Counted from the stretch's first letter, positions 1-6,000 are shown. The stretch is DNA of 8,990 nucleotides from an uncultured Saprospiraceae bacterium (GCA_937967535.1 CALCMV010000058.1:1-8990); one strand, 5' to 3'. Made by a program: numbers and translations. Notes: generated by a model not told the origin, from the sequence alone.

Positions 1-384
1 CACCCGTATGCCTGCCTCTTGCAATTGAGCAATGACATCTTTCAAAAATGCCTCATGCTTCACCGTATCCCAACCACTATCCGAAGTCAGTGCTTGTGGC
101 GCGTCCGGTACGAGCGTACACTGATGCGGACGATGCTTCAACACCATTTCGAGGAAACGCGGCGTAGGATTGCCTTCGATATTAAATTCGGTTGTCACGA
201 TTGCCTTCAAAGGCTCAATATCGCTATAACGAATGTGTCGCTCATCCGGGCGAGGGTGAACCGTAATTCCCTGTGCGCCAAAGTATTCGAGGTCTTTGGC
301 AACTTGTATGAGGTCGGGCAGATTGCCACCACGCGCATTGCGAAGCAGGGCAATTTTATTAATATTTACGCTTAGATTGGTCAA
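1..384 (-). CDS. pdxJ: Pyridoxine 5'-phosphate synthase PdxJ, N-terminal part (cut by window edge)
   Basis: PdxJ condenses 1-deoxy-D-xylulose 5-phosphate with 3-amino-2-oxopropyl phosphate to give pyridoxine 5'-phosphate, the ring-closing step of DXP-dependent vitamin B6 synthesis in the cytoplasm. The minus strand reads 128 codons without a stop to base 1, about half of the usual 240 or so residues. It opens with VNINKIALLRNARGGN (residues 6-21) and continues with ITVHPRPDERHIR (40-52) and TEFNIEG (65-71). H43, R45 and E70 align with E. coli H45, R47 and E72, and the constant offset of two residues supports the start chosen. That start is TTG (bases 384-382). No ATG lies between it and an in-frame TAA about 12 codons upstream, so a rare start codon, or one from another NTG/ATN codon, is needed. 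No Shine-Dalgarno is visible. The 3' end, with the remaining active-site residues, is outside the window. Family assignment is very secure; the start is less so. Confidence 0.93.
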   Translation of the reverse strand, partial: MTNLSVNINKIALLRNARGGNLPDLIQVAKDLEYFGAQGITVHPRPDERHIRYSDIEPLKAIVTTEFNIEGNPTPRFLEMVLKHRPHQCTLVPDAPQALTSDSGWDTVKHEAFLKDVIAQLQEAGIRV

Positions 385-444
385 GATTAAGATTAAGAAA
401 CAAAAATTGTAATAAAATTAATTTGAAATAAAATACAAATAGGT

Positions 445-482
445 TATCAGTTCATAGTTGTCAAGTTCATAGTTCATAGTTT
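445..482. repeat. Short tandem array, AGTTCAT units
   Basis: Four to five imperfect 7-8-bp units of AGTTCAT lie just left of the palindromic element at 483-627. Nearly the same array occurs at 5317-5353, differing by one substitution and one indel. There is no coding potential. Confidence 0.75.
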
Positions 483-627
483 GGTAGTCCTATATTCGTA
501 ATGCTATATGAATAATAATTTTGAACCACTAAGCAACTAAGGAACACTAAGTATCTCATAAGCAATTACTTAGTGATTCTTCGTTCCTTAGTGGTTCAAA
601 AAATAGCATTACAAGTGTAGGACTACC
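483..627. mobile_element. 145-bp palindromic MITE-like element with 8-bp target duplication
   Basis: The element begins GGTAGTCCTA and ends with its complement TAGGACTACC. The outer arms (483-507 and 603-627) match at 22 of 25 positions, and two of the three differences are G-U tolerant on the plus-strand RNA. An inner arm of 15 bp, TTTTGAACCACTAAG at 519-533, is perfectly inverted at 587-601. A third 9-bp arm (545-553 and 567-575) closes on a loop at 554-566. The exact octamer CATAGTTT flanks both ends (475-482 and 628-635). The sequence on either side joins up into an uninterrupted copy at 5317-5370, which acts as an empty site. There is no ORF and no transposase, so it would be non-autonomous. 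Because the octamer lies in a tandem repeat containing CATAGTT, a target duplication is strongly suggested but not proved. It could also be called a REP/BIME-type unit. Confidence 0.75.
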
Positions 628-706
628 CATAGTTTTTTACAATTCATTGAATGACATACCGAATTTAATTTCTCGGTTTCAGAGTTTCCCAATGCCCAAA
701 GCCCGG

Positions 707-1372
707 TTATTTCGCTACAAATCCTATTAGCAGCCCAAAATAAAAATTGGGCAGTACTTCATGCCCGTTATTTCGCAAACGGGAATTAAAATATTCATCA
801 GCAAAGAAAAAATCTTCATTGAACACATCGCCGGGGACATTGCTCCTATAATAAGTAGCTTTCACACCAATACCAAGAGCAAAATCAATGGCAAATTTGC
901 GGTCCAATATATTATTGGTCAATCCGATTTTAGGCATAAAACCAATCACATTTCGATTGGCTTGGAAGTCAATAACTTGTTGGTACGCGCCTTCTTCGCG
1001 CCAAAATGTGCGTGTTCCGTATTGTTGCAGAAATTTGTACAGTATTTCCGGTGCAACATAAGCCTGCGCCCTGTTTCCATTGGTATAATAAAAACGCATC
1101 TCCGAGCGGGAGCGAATTCCCCGTATATTATTCTGACTTATTGGCGTATTGAAAGTATAGCCCAATTGTTGCTGAAAAGCAATTTTGGGTCTATACAGGT
1201 ATTCGACGCCCACTTGAAAGGTATTTTCCGGTTCGACTATGCTGAGTACAGAATATTTGACAATTATTTTGGGAGAAAATGAAGCATCTATTTCCTTGTT
1301 TTGGGCATCAAGCATTAAGGGATTTGACAATATTGCCATAAGGCATAAAATGCAGATTATCAGATATTTCAT
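707..1372 (-). CDS. Secreted outer-membrane beta-barrel-like protein, function unknown
   Basis: From the ATG at 1372 the protein is 221 aa. Residues 1-24 (MKYLIICILCLMAILSNPLM, then LDAQ) look like a Sec signal peptide with cleavage near DAQ. The mature part alternates polar and hydrophobic/aromatic residues in strand-like segments, for example TFQVGVEYLYRP, AFQQQLGYTF, EMRFYYTNG and FAIDFALGIGVKATYY. It ends in FYFGLLIGFVAK, a typical C-terminal barrel strand. This fits the small outer-membrane barrel proteins common in Bacteroidota, possibly DUF3575-like, although I cannot confirm a family. An in-frame ATG at 1393 would add seven residues (MLSTIKI) before the signal peptide. I prefer 1372 because it puts the lysine-started hydrophobic segment at the N-terminus. 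The gene lies 99 bp downstream of the LVIVD lipoprotein gene on the same strand and is probably co-transcribed with it. Confidence 0.75.
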   Translation of the reverse strand: MKYLIICILCLMAILSNPLMLDAQNKEIDASFSPKIIVKYSVLSIVEPENTFQVGVEYLYRPKIAFQQQLGYTFNTPISQNNIRGIRSRSEMRFYYTNGNRAQAYVAPEILYKFLQQYGTRTFWREEGAYQQVIDFQANRNVIGFMPKIGLTNNILDRKFAIDFALGIGVKATYYRSNVPGDVFNEDFFFADEYFNSRLRNNGHEVLPNFYFGLLIGFVAK

Positions 1373-1420
1373 TATTTTGATTGTTGAGAGCATGGTTAAA
1401 AAATTTTAAACAGACTCTGA

Positions 1421-1466
1421 ATGGTTTCATTGTTTTTATTTGTCAACAATTGAGCTATGAAACCAT
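1421..1466 (-). other. Inverted repeat between lipoprotein and barrel genes
   Basis: ATGGTTTCAT (1421-1430) is perfectly inverted at 1457-1466. The 26-bp loop is AT-rich and contains a smaller possible stem. It lies in the short gap between two minus-strand genes and could be a weak terminator, a processing site or a leader structure for the barrel gene. No clear T-tract follows on the minus strand, so its function is open. Confidence 0.35.
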
Positions 1467-1471
1467 GAAAA

Positions 1472-2227
1472 TTACGGACGCAATTGCAGTGAAGAAAGCT
1501 GAGTAATTTCGCCAATATCGGTGTAATCGAATTGGTGGAGATTTTCCAAACCTACGGCAATCAGCAAGCCATCCAATGGAATCACATCAAAGGCATTGAC
1601 GGGGATATTGCCGATGATTGTGGCATTATGAGGGTCACTCACATCAAATACCTGAATCCCTTCGTCGCCATCTGTGACAAATAAATGATTGCCATCCAAA
1701 CCCAAACCGGCGGGGCTGTTCAGGTTAAATTCATCAATAGTATTGGGCTGTGTAGGGTCGCTGACATCCACTATCAGAAGGCGATTAAATTCTTCCAAAT
1801 CGCGACAGCCTTCTATGGTGCGTACTGTCACGAAAGCAATCGAATCATTTGCCACCACAGGGTCGCAGCCGAAGAAATGTTCATGTTCTGCCAGCAATTG
1901 TGGAGCCGAGGGAATGGTAATATCGAAGATGAAAAACCCCGTTTGCGAACCGATAAACAACATGCCATTGTAGGGAAACATAGTTTCGATAACAGCATCG
2001 AGTTCAATGTCATTGCCGACCTGTACCGGCTCAGCAGGATTTGCAAGGTTAAACGTTTTTATAGATTGATTGTCAAGGACATAAAGAAAATCTCCTACGA
2101 TGGTCATTGCAGCCAATGAGCCACTCACACCCGCAACGGAAGGCAAGCCAACATCACTCTCCAAGCTACATTGAACAAAAAATGAAGCAATAAATAAAAG
2201 ACCTATAATTTGATATATATATTTCAT
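1472..2227 (-). CDS. LVIVD-repeat lipoprotein (beta-propeller-like), 251 aa
   Basis: The N-terminus is a lysine, a hydrophobic stretch and then FVQC with C20 as the probable lipidated cysteine, so it is a lipoprotein. The rest is made of about five propeller-like blades with the recurring pattern [hydrophobic]-x-[VIF]-[FV]-D-[VI]-[ST]-D-P: IKTFNLANP (56-64), FFIFDITIP (98-106), LLIVDVSDP (150-158), IQVFDVSDP (191-199) and a degenerate LHQFDYTD (230-237). This is the LVIVD repeat (Pfam PF08309), a family of unknown biochemical role seen mostly on cell-surface or exported proteins. C121 and C141 could form a disulfide in one blade. Acidic residues soon after the cysteine (SLESD) resemble surface-export signals of Bacteroidota lipoproteins, but this is only suggestive. 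It follows a second LVIVD lipoprotein gene by 93 bp on the same strand. The pair probably forms a shared surface assembly or binding unit; the ligand is unknown. Confidence 0.85.
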   Translation of the reverse strand: MKYIYQIIGLLFIASFFVQCSLESDVGLPSVAGVSGSLAAMTIVGDFLYVLDNQSIKTFNLANPAEPVQVGNDIELDAVIETMFPYNGMLFIGSQTGFFIFDITIPSAPQLLAEHEHFFGCDPVVANDSIAFVTVRTIEGCRDLEEFNRLLIVDVSDPTQPNTIDEFNLNSPAGLGLDGNHLFVTDGDEGIQVFDVSDPHNATIIGNIPVNAFDVIPLDGLLIAVGLENLHQFDYTDIGEITQLSSLQLRP

Positions 2228-2272
2228 GATAATGGTTAAGGGATAATGATTAATTGTTCAGAATAAATGTGT

Positions 2273-2300
2273 AGTTTTTTTCGCGCAAGTGAAAAAAACT
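2273..2300 (-). other. Hairpin between the two LVIVD lipoprotein genes
   Basis: AGTTTTTTTC (2273-2282) and GAAAAAAACT (2291-2300) form a perfect 10-bp stem with an 8-nt loop. It lies in the 93-bp gap between two same-strand genes. The stem is almost all A-T pairs and no separate T-tract follows, so it is more likely an attenuator or mRNA-processing hairpin than a strong terminator. Confidence 0.4.
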
Positions 2301-2320
2301 CGCAACTCGCAACTCGCAAC
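2298..2320. repeat. Heptamer tandem repeat ACTCGCA x3.3
   Basis: Three perfect ACTCGCA units plus two bases directly abut the stop codon (complement of bases 2321-2323) of the 178-aa lipoprotein gene. This is one of several short 7-8-bp tandem arrays in the window's spacers. Confidence 0.8.
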
Positions 2321-2857
2321 CTATCGCCTACAAGCAGGGTTGGTGAGTGTAGCGGATTCCCAACGCATCACAAAGCCTTTTTCGGAATCAATACATTCAA
2401 AATATCCGGTATAAAACTCAGGATAGGCTTGTGAACGGCGGGGATAAACCCCTTGGACACGATGGATTTCTTTTACATCGCTCATATCGCTGATGTCAAT
2501 AGTGAGCAAATCGGCGTAGTTATCGGCATACATCAGGTTGCCTTTTATCGTTACATCTTTATTGCCCGGAATCTGGATAAAACCCATACGTACCGGGTCT
2601 TCCGGGTTGCTATTGTCAATGATGTGTACGCCTTGTCCGCGCTCGCCTACATAGATAAGATTGTCTTTGTAGAAAATTTTGCCGAGTTGATTAATGGGTT
2701 GTGGAGGAAGGCTGATGATGGAGTCCGACAATTCTTCCATGATATAAACCGGACGCAAGCCCTCTACCGTAAAATCTTCGGTAGGTTCGTCAATTCTGCA
2801 AGAGAAAATTATTAGGGTCAGCAAGAAAAAGAAGGGGAGAAAATGTAGGTTTTTCAT
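2321..2857 (-). CDS. LVIVD-repeat lipoprotein, 178 aa
   Basis: Residues 1-20 are a lipoprotein signal ending IIFSC, with C20 the probable lipidated residue. The following RIDEPTED is acidic, as in surface-exported Bacteroidota lipoproteins. VHIIDNSNPEDP (77-88) and LLTIDISD (117-124) are the two clear LVIVD-type blades, with IYVGERG and MYADNYAD as the strands before them. The C-terminal part (YFECIDSEKGFVMRWESATL, then NPACRR) has two cysteines, C155 and C176. As I recall, this GLRPVY...NPxC architecture recurs in Bacteroidota proteins of about 180 aa encoded next to a longer LVIVD lipoprotein, which is the arrangement here. Two blades are too few for a closed propeller, so it may complete one with its partner or oligomerise; this is inference. 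It is the first gene of the minus-strand cluster, starting from an ATG 31 bp from the inverted-repeat element at 2888-3184. No reaction can be assigned. Confidence 0.82.
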   Translation of the reverse strand: MKNLHFLPFFFLLTLIIFSCRIDEPTEDFTVEGLRPVYIMEELSDSIISLPPQPINQLGKIFYKDNLIYVGERGQGVHIIDNSNPEDPVRMGFIQIPGNKDVTIKGNLMYADNYADLLTIDISDMSDVKEIHRVQGVYPRRSQAYPEFYTGYFECIDSEKGFVMRWESATLTNPACRR

Positions 2858-2942
2858 AATCGGTGTGTTGGACTAATATTGAATTTTACTGATTGTAACG
2901 GATTGCGTTGGTGATCTAATTTAAATTGGATGCTGAGTTTAA

Positions 2943-2973
2943 GTCGTCGGACATTTTCAAAATGTCAGACGAC
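2943..2973. repeat. 31-bp hairpin, copy 1 (GTCGTCGGACATTTT arm)
   Basis: There are 15-bp arms around a central C, with one mismatch. It shares its core GTCGGACATTTT with the hairpin at 3079-3109. It is 85 bp upstream of the 178-aa lipoprotein start, so it is not that gene's terminator. Probably a dispersed REP-like palindrome. Confidence 0.75.
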
Positions 2974-3001
2974 AACATTTTCGTACTATTTATTTAAAAT
3001 G

Positions 3002-3021
3002 ACTCCGATAGCTATCGGAGT
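3002..3021. repeat. 20-bp perfect palindrome with CCGATAGCTATCGG core
   Basis: ACTCCGATAGCTATCGGAGT is its own reverse complement. A relative, with the same GATAGCTAT core but CCCG arms and one extra base, is at 5374-5394. Probably a short dispersed palindrome. Confidence 0.75.
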
Positions 3022-3078
3022 ACAAAATAAAAATAAAACAATTTATTAATAATCGTTCAAATTAAAATGTAAATTCTT

Positions 3079-3109
3079 CTCGTCGGACATTTTGAAAATG
3101 TCCGACGAG
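3079..3109. repeat. 31-bp perfect hairpin, copy 2 (CTCGTCGGACATTTT arm)
   Basis: The arms are 15 bp and perfectly complementary around a central G. The core is the same as at 2943-2973 but the outermost base pair is switched (C-G for G-C), so pairing is kept while sequence changes. This is what is expected of a selected or mobile stem-loop. Confidence 0.8.
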
Positions 3110-3294
3110 TAAGGTTCGTAAAATGCTAAAAATCACTACATTAAATGCTGCCATGTTTTTACCAACGCAAAACGTTACAATCAGGAATTTTGAAGGAGTC
3201 AATTATAGATACTCCATTCAATTTAAAATCTTTTTTATGAAGAAATCATGCAACTATACTGCATTTTAAATTAGCAGCAAAAATAATACCTTTA

Positions 3295-3452
3295 GGGAAG
3301 TCGAAATAAATAATCTACCCAAAATGCGAAGTTATTTTTTGCTCAATCAAGGCGCGAAAATGTGAGTTTATCGGGATAAATGACCATTTTTGCAACGCAG
3401 AGTGAGCGAAAAAGAACGAGTAGTTTGGGTAGATTATTTGTTGCGACTTCCC
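3295..3452. mobile_element. Candidate palindromic MITE, about 158 bp
   Basis: The outer arms (3294-3323 and 3424-3453) match at 28 of 30 positions, starting GGGAAGTCG and running through AATAATCTACCCAAA. The inner parts are also imperfectly inverted: GTTATTTTTTGCTCA at 3331-3345 faces TGAGCGAAAAAGAAC at 3405-3419. The whole unit is therefore one long degraded palindrome. TTA occurs just outside both ends (3292-3294 and 3453-3455), which would fit a 3-bp target duplication but is too short to prove one. A reading frame of about 64 codons on the minus strand here has no protein-like character. Confidence 0.6.
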
Positions 3453-3620
3453 TTATTATGATTGATAATAGACTCCGGAGGTGATGAGAAACAGCAAATA
3501 GTGACTTGCGAAGTGTATTTAACTTATTGATTATCATAATTTTAAAAATTATTATTATAATAAATAAATTAGTCGTTTATTTATGGAAATTATTTAACAA
3601 ATAAAAATAATTTACAAATA

Positions 3621-3648
3621 GAAAACGAGTCCATAAGGACTCGTTTTC
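3621..3648 (-). terminator. Rho-independent terminator after the symporter gene
   Basis: GAAAACGAGTCC (3621-3632) pairs perfectly with 3637-3648 around a 4-nt loop. On the minus strand the stem ends in TCGTTTTC followed by TATTTGTAAATT, an adequate U-rich tail. It lies 52 bp beyond the symporter stop codon. The symmetric A and T flanks could also stop transcription from the other side. Confidence 0.75.
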
Positions 3649-3677
3649 AGTTATTATATTTTGCGAAGCAAAAAACC

Positions 3678-3698
3678 GTCAACCATCAACTGTCAACT
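3678..3698. repeat. Heptamer tandem repeat, three GTCAACT-like units
   Basis: GTCAACC, ATCAACT and GTCAACT follow one another, ending one base before the symporter stop codon (complement of bases 3700-3702). Its placement at a gene's 3' end matches the ACTCGCA array at 2298-2320. Confidence 0.7.
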
Positions 3699-3699
3699 G

Positions 3700-5271
3700 T
3701 TATTTATATGCTTTTATGTCGCCGGATTTGATACCGTCCACATATTTTCTAAGTTCTTCTTTGACGACAGGTGCGAGGATAATCAGACCAATAACATTCG
3801 GAAATACCATCGCAAATATCATAGCATCGGAGAAGCCAACCACTGCACCGAGACTTGCTGCTGCACCAATAACGACGAACAAGCAGAACAAAACTTTGTA
3901 AGTATAATCTGCGGCTTTGCTTTTGCCAAAAAGGTACATCCAAGCCTGTAAGCCATAGTAAGACCATGATAACATGGTAGAAAAGGCGAACAAAATAACG
4001 GCAATCGTCAGTACATAAGGAAACCATGAAATGCCGGAAGCAAATGCTTTGGAAGTGAGTTCTACACCGCCAAATCCGCCGTCGGAACCGTAAGTAATCA
4101 AGCCACCGTCAATATTGGCAATGATAATCACTAAGGCGGTCATCGTACAAATCACAACGGTATCAACGAAGGGTTCGAGGAGTGCAACGATGCCCTCACT
4201 CGCGGGGTGGTCGGTACGTACCGCAGAGTGTGCGATAGCTGCCGAACCTACACCGGCTTCATTAGAAAATGCCGCGCGGCGGAAACCTTGTATCAATGCG
4301 CCAACGACACCACCTGTGATACCTGCACCTGTAAACGCGCCTGAAAAAATCTGCCCGAAAGCTGCCGGAACGACGCTAATATTCATCAAAATAATGGTCA
4401 ATGCTGCCAATACATAAATGATTGCCATAGCCGGAACAATCTTTTCGGCTACTGCACCAATACGTTTGATACCGCCAATAATAACGATAGCAACAAGCAC
4501 TGCCATGATAACACCAAAACCAAATCCGGCAAAACCTGAATCTGTACCTATCATCTGTGTAAATTGGGCTGCGGCTTGGTTGGCTTGGAACATATTTCCA
4601 CCACCAAAGGAACCGCCTACGCACATAATAGCAAAAAATACGGCGAGGACTTTACCCAATCCGCCCATGCCTTTTTCGGCAAGTCCGCGACTGAGGTAGT
4701 ACATCGGTCCGCCATAGACTGTGCCGTCAGGACCGACTTCGCGGTACTTGACACCAAGTGTACATTCTGTAAATTTTGACGACATACCAATCAAACCTGC
4801 AATAATCATCCAGAAAGTTGCGCCCGGACCGCCAATAGCAATAGCAATCGCAACTCCGGCGATATTTCCAAGCCCGACGGTAGCAGAAAGTGCTGCTGTA
4901 AGTGCTTGGAAGTGACTGACTTCGCCCGCAATATGGTCGGCTTGAATCGTGTCAAGGTTGTCGCTTGTACGTGCGGCAGGTTGTTTTGGAGGGGTATATT
5001 TACCACGTACCACGTCAATCGCCAATTTGAATTTGGTGAGATTGACAAAATTAAAATAAATGGTGAAGAACAATGCCCCACCAATGAGGACAAACAGAAC
5101 GAAGGGTACACTTTCTTGACCCACCGGAATTGACCAAAAGACAACACTTTCAATCCAGTTGGTAGCCGGTTTTATGGCTTCGTTGATTTTGTCGTCCAGT
5201 CCTTCAGCGTCTTGTGCCATGCTCAATAGCGGCATTAGCAGTGCGCCAAACATCATTAAAATACGTTTCAT
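3700..5271 (-). CDS. AGCS-family sodium:alanine/glycine symporter
   Basis: This inner-membrane carrier of the alanine or glycine:cation symporter family (PF01235) takes up small neutral amino acids with Na+. The 523-aa protein shows family hallmarks: TVGLGNIAGVA (131-141), GGPGATFWM (147-155), a GGPMYYLSRGL segment (187-197), FSNEAGVGSAAIAHSA (335-350), DHPASEG (354-360), LLEPFVDTVVICTMTAL (364-380) and SWSYYGLQAW (435-444). Ten or so hydrophobic helices cover residues 56-505. The first 20 residues (MKRILMMFGALLMPLLSMAQ) look like a cleavable signal peptide, which I believe is common in Bacteroidota members. A hydrophilic stretch at 91-119 separates the first helix from the core. The reading frame also extends to a TTG at 5295, but the ATG at 5271 places the signal-like segment at the N-terminus. 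The exact substrate cannot be read from sequence. It stands alone, with its own terminator. Confidence 0.95.
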   Translation of the reverse strand: MKRILMMFGALLMPLLSMAQDAEGLDDKINEAIKPATNWIESVVFWSIPVGQESVPFVLFVLIGGALFFTIYFNFVNLTKFKLAIDVVRGKYTPPKQPAARTSDNLDTIQADHIAGEVSHFQALTAALSATVGLGNIAGVAIAIAIGGPGATFWMIIAGLIGMSSKFTECTLGVKYREVGPDGTVYGGPMYYLSRGLAEKGMGGLGKVLAVFFAIMCVGGSFGGGNMFQANQAAAQFTQMIGTDSGFAGFGFGVIMAVLVAIVIIGGIKRIGAVAEKIVPAMAIIYVLAALTIILMNISVVPAAFGQIFSGAFTGAGITGGVVGALIQGFRRAAFSNEAGVGSAAIAHSAVRTDHPASEGIVALLEPFVDTVVICTMTALVIIIANIDGGLITYGSDGGFGGVELTSKAFASGISWFPYVLTIAVILFAFSTMLSWSYYGLQAWMYLFGKSKAADYTYKVLFCLFVVIGAAASLGAVVGFSDAMIFAMVFPNVIGLIILAPVVKEELRKYVDGIKSGDIKAYK

Positions 5272-5316
5272 AACGTGAAAATTATCAAATTCCAATTGAC
5301 AATGAGTAAATGAGTC

Positions 5317-5370
5317 TATCAGTTCATAGTTGCCAGTTCATAGTTCATAGTTTTTTACAATTCATTGAAT
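5317..5370. repeat. AGTTCAT array plus flank: empty-site copy of the 445-652 locus
   Basis: Bases 5317-5353 match 445-482 with one substitution and one indel. Bases 5346-5370 (CATAGTTTTTTAC and on to ATTGAAT) are identical to 628-652. The two halves join here with a single CATAGTTT (5346-5353), where the other locus has CATAGTTT on each side of the 145-bp element. Confidence 0.8.
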
Positions 5371-5373
5371 AAG

Positions 5374-5394
5374 ATCCCGATAGCTATACGGGAT
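5374..5394. repeat. Imperfect palindrome ATCCCGATAGCTATACGGGAT
   Basis: The 6-bp arms ATCCCG and CGGGAT enclose ATAGCTAT plus one unpaired A. It is related to the perfect palindrome at 3002-3021. TTTACAAT (5354-5361) and ATTGTAAA (5393-5400) extend the pairing outwards around it. Confidence 0.6.
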
Positions 5395-5420
5395 TGTAAA
5401 TTACTGATTATCAAAGTTGG

Positions 5421-5440
5421 GCAAACTTAAACGGGTAGCC
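5421..5440 (+). repeat. 20-bp dispersed repeat GCAAACTTAAACGGGTAGCC, copy 1
   Basis: The same 20 bases occur on the opposite strand at 8850-8869. An exact 20-mer shared by two spacers 3.4 kb apart is not expected by chance. No function is apparent. Confidence 0.75.
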
Positions 5441-5441
5441 G

Positions 5442-5512
5442 TAAATGAGTAAAAATTTTTGAATAAATCATGTAACGATTTCGTGATTCATTCATTGATA
5501 TTTACTCATTTA
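5442..5512. repeat. Imperfect inverted repeat with TAAATGAGTAAA arms
   Basis: Bases 5442-5470 and 5484-5512 are inverted copies at 24 of 29 positions, including the first 12 (TAAATGAGTAAA). The loop is 13 bp. The outer part overlaps the TTTACTCA octamer array that starts at 5501. Confidence 0.55.
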
Positions 5513-5534
5513 TTCATTTTCTCATCTACTCATT
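5501..5534. repeat. Octamer tandem array TTTACTCA x4
   Basis: The units are TTTACTCA, TTTATTCA, TTTTCTCA and TCTACTCA. The same family appears inverted at 5975-6000 (three units), in the same orientation at 6208-6240 (four units), and as a two-unit remnant at 5301-5316. Confidence 0.75.
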
Positions 5535-5974
5535 GGATTTTGGAATTTATTTAGGTTTGCAATGGTAAATCGAAAAAACTCTTATTTTACAACGCACGAA
5601 GTTAGTATTTCATTTTAGAATTTGCCAAGTGATTTCCAATTTTATAAGGGTTTTTGGCAATATTTTAAGTGCAATGCAAGGGGAAAAGGAAAATTAAGGA
5701 AGGTGTTTTGGGTGAATGTGTATTTGCTCTATTCAAAATTAGGTAGGGTATTGGAATTAGAGTATGTTGGTGTACTCAAATATTTTATTTGTCTCGCTAC
5801 TTAATAATTCACAAGTAACATTACATTTGTAATACTAAGTGGAAGTACAAGTTTATCCCGTATAGTTGTTGGGAAAGTTTAAGTTTAAATAAATGATTTA
5901 TTGTCAATGAATGACTATAATTTGAATGACTACTTAGTATCTACATTCTTAACTCTTGTGTGTTTTTGGCAAAA

Positions 5975-6000
5975 GATGAGTAGATGAATAAATGAGTAAA
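5975..6000. repeat. Octamer tandem array, inverted, x3
   Basis: The minus strand reads TTTACTCA, TTTATTCA and TCTACTCA. It faces the arrays at 5501-5534 and 6208-6240. Confidence 0.7.

Larger units (their letters stand above)
2888..3184. mobile_element. Candidate MITE with about 23-bp terminal inverted repeats
   Basis: CTGATTGTAACG followed by TTGCGTTGG (2889-2911) is inverted at 3162-3184, with 21 of 23 positions matching. The heptamer GAATTTT occurs as a direct repeat immediately outside both ends (2881-2887 and 3185-3191), with a single extra A on the left. The interior has no ORF and holds two 31-bp hairpins and a 20-bp palindrome, annotated separately. The size, terminal repeats and flanking duplication fit a non-autonomous transposon. 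However, GAATTTT is short and AT-rich in an AT-rich spacer, so chance cannot be excluded. Confidence 0.5.

Noticed and set aside
19..375. Open reading frame of 118 codons on the plus strand
   Set aside because: It overlaps the unmistakable pdxJ coding frame on the minus strand and has no recognisable motif.
761..1282. Plus-strand frame of 173 codons opposite the barrel gene
   Set aside because: The minus-strand product has a signal peptide and barrel strands; this one is antisense with no domain-like pattern.
1373..1393. ATG at 1393 as the start of the barrel gene
   Set aside because: It would add MLSTIKI before a good signal peptide. It is kept only as an alternative, since neither start has a ribosome binding site.
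1685..2119. Plus-strand frame of 144 codons opposite the 251-aa lipoprotein
   Set aside because: It is an antisense shadow of the LVIVD repeats; the composition is not protein-like.
3343..3537. Minus-strand frame of 64 codons in the spacer
   Set aside because: It overlaps the palindromic element at 3295-3452, and the product has no signal or motif.
5272..5305. Promoter for the symporter: TTG then TAATTTTC just before the ATG
   Set aside because: The -7-like element lacks the final G of TAnnTTTG, the spacing is short, and it would leave a leader of only about 8 nt.
5622..5804. Plus-strand frame of 60 codons in the 1-kb spacer
   Set aside because: It is short and aromatic-rich with no motif or supporting context; a small protein is possible but cannot be supported.
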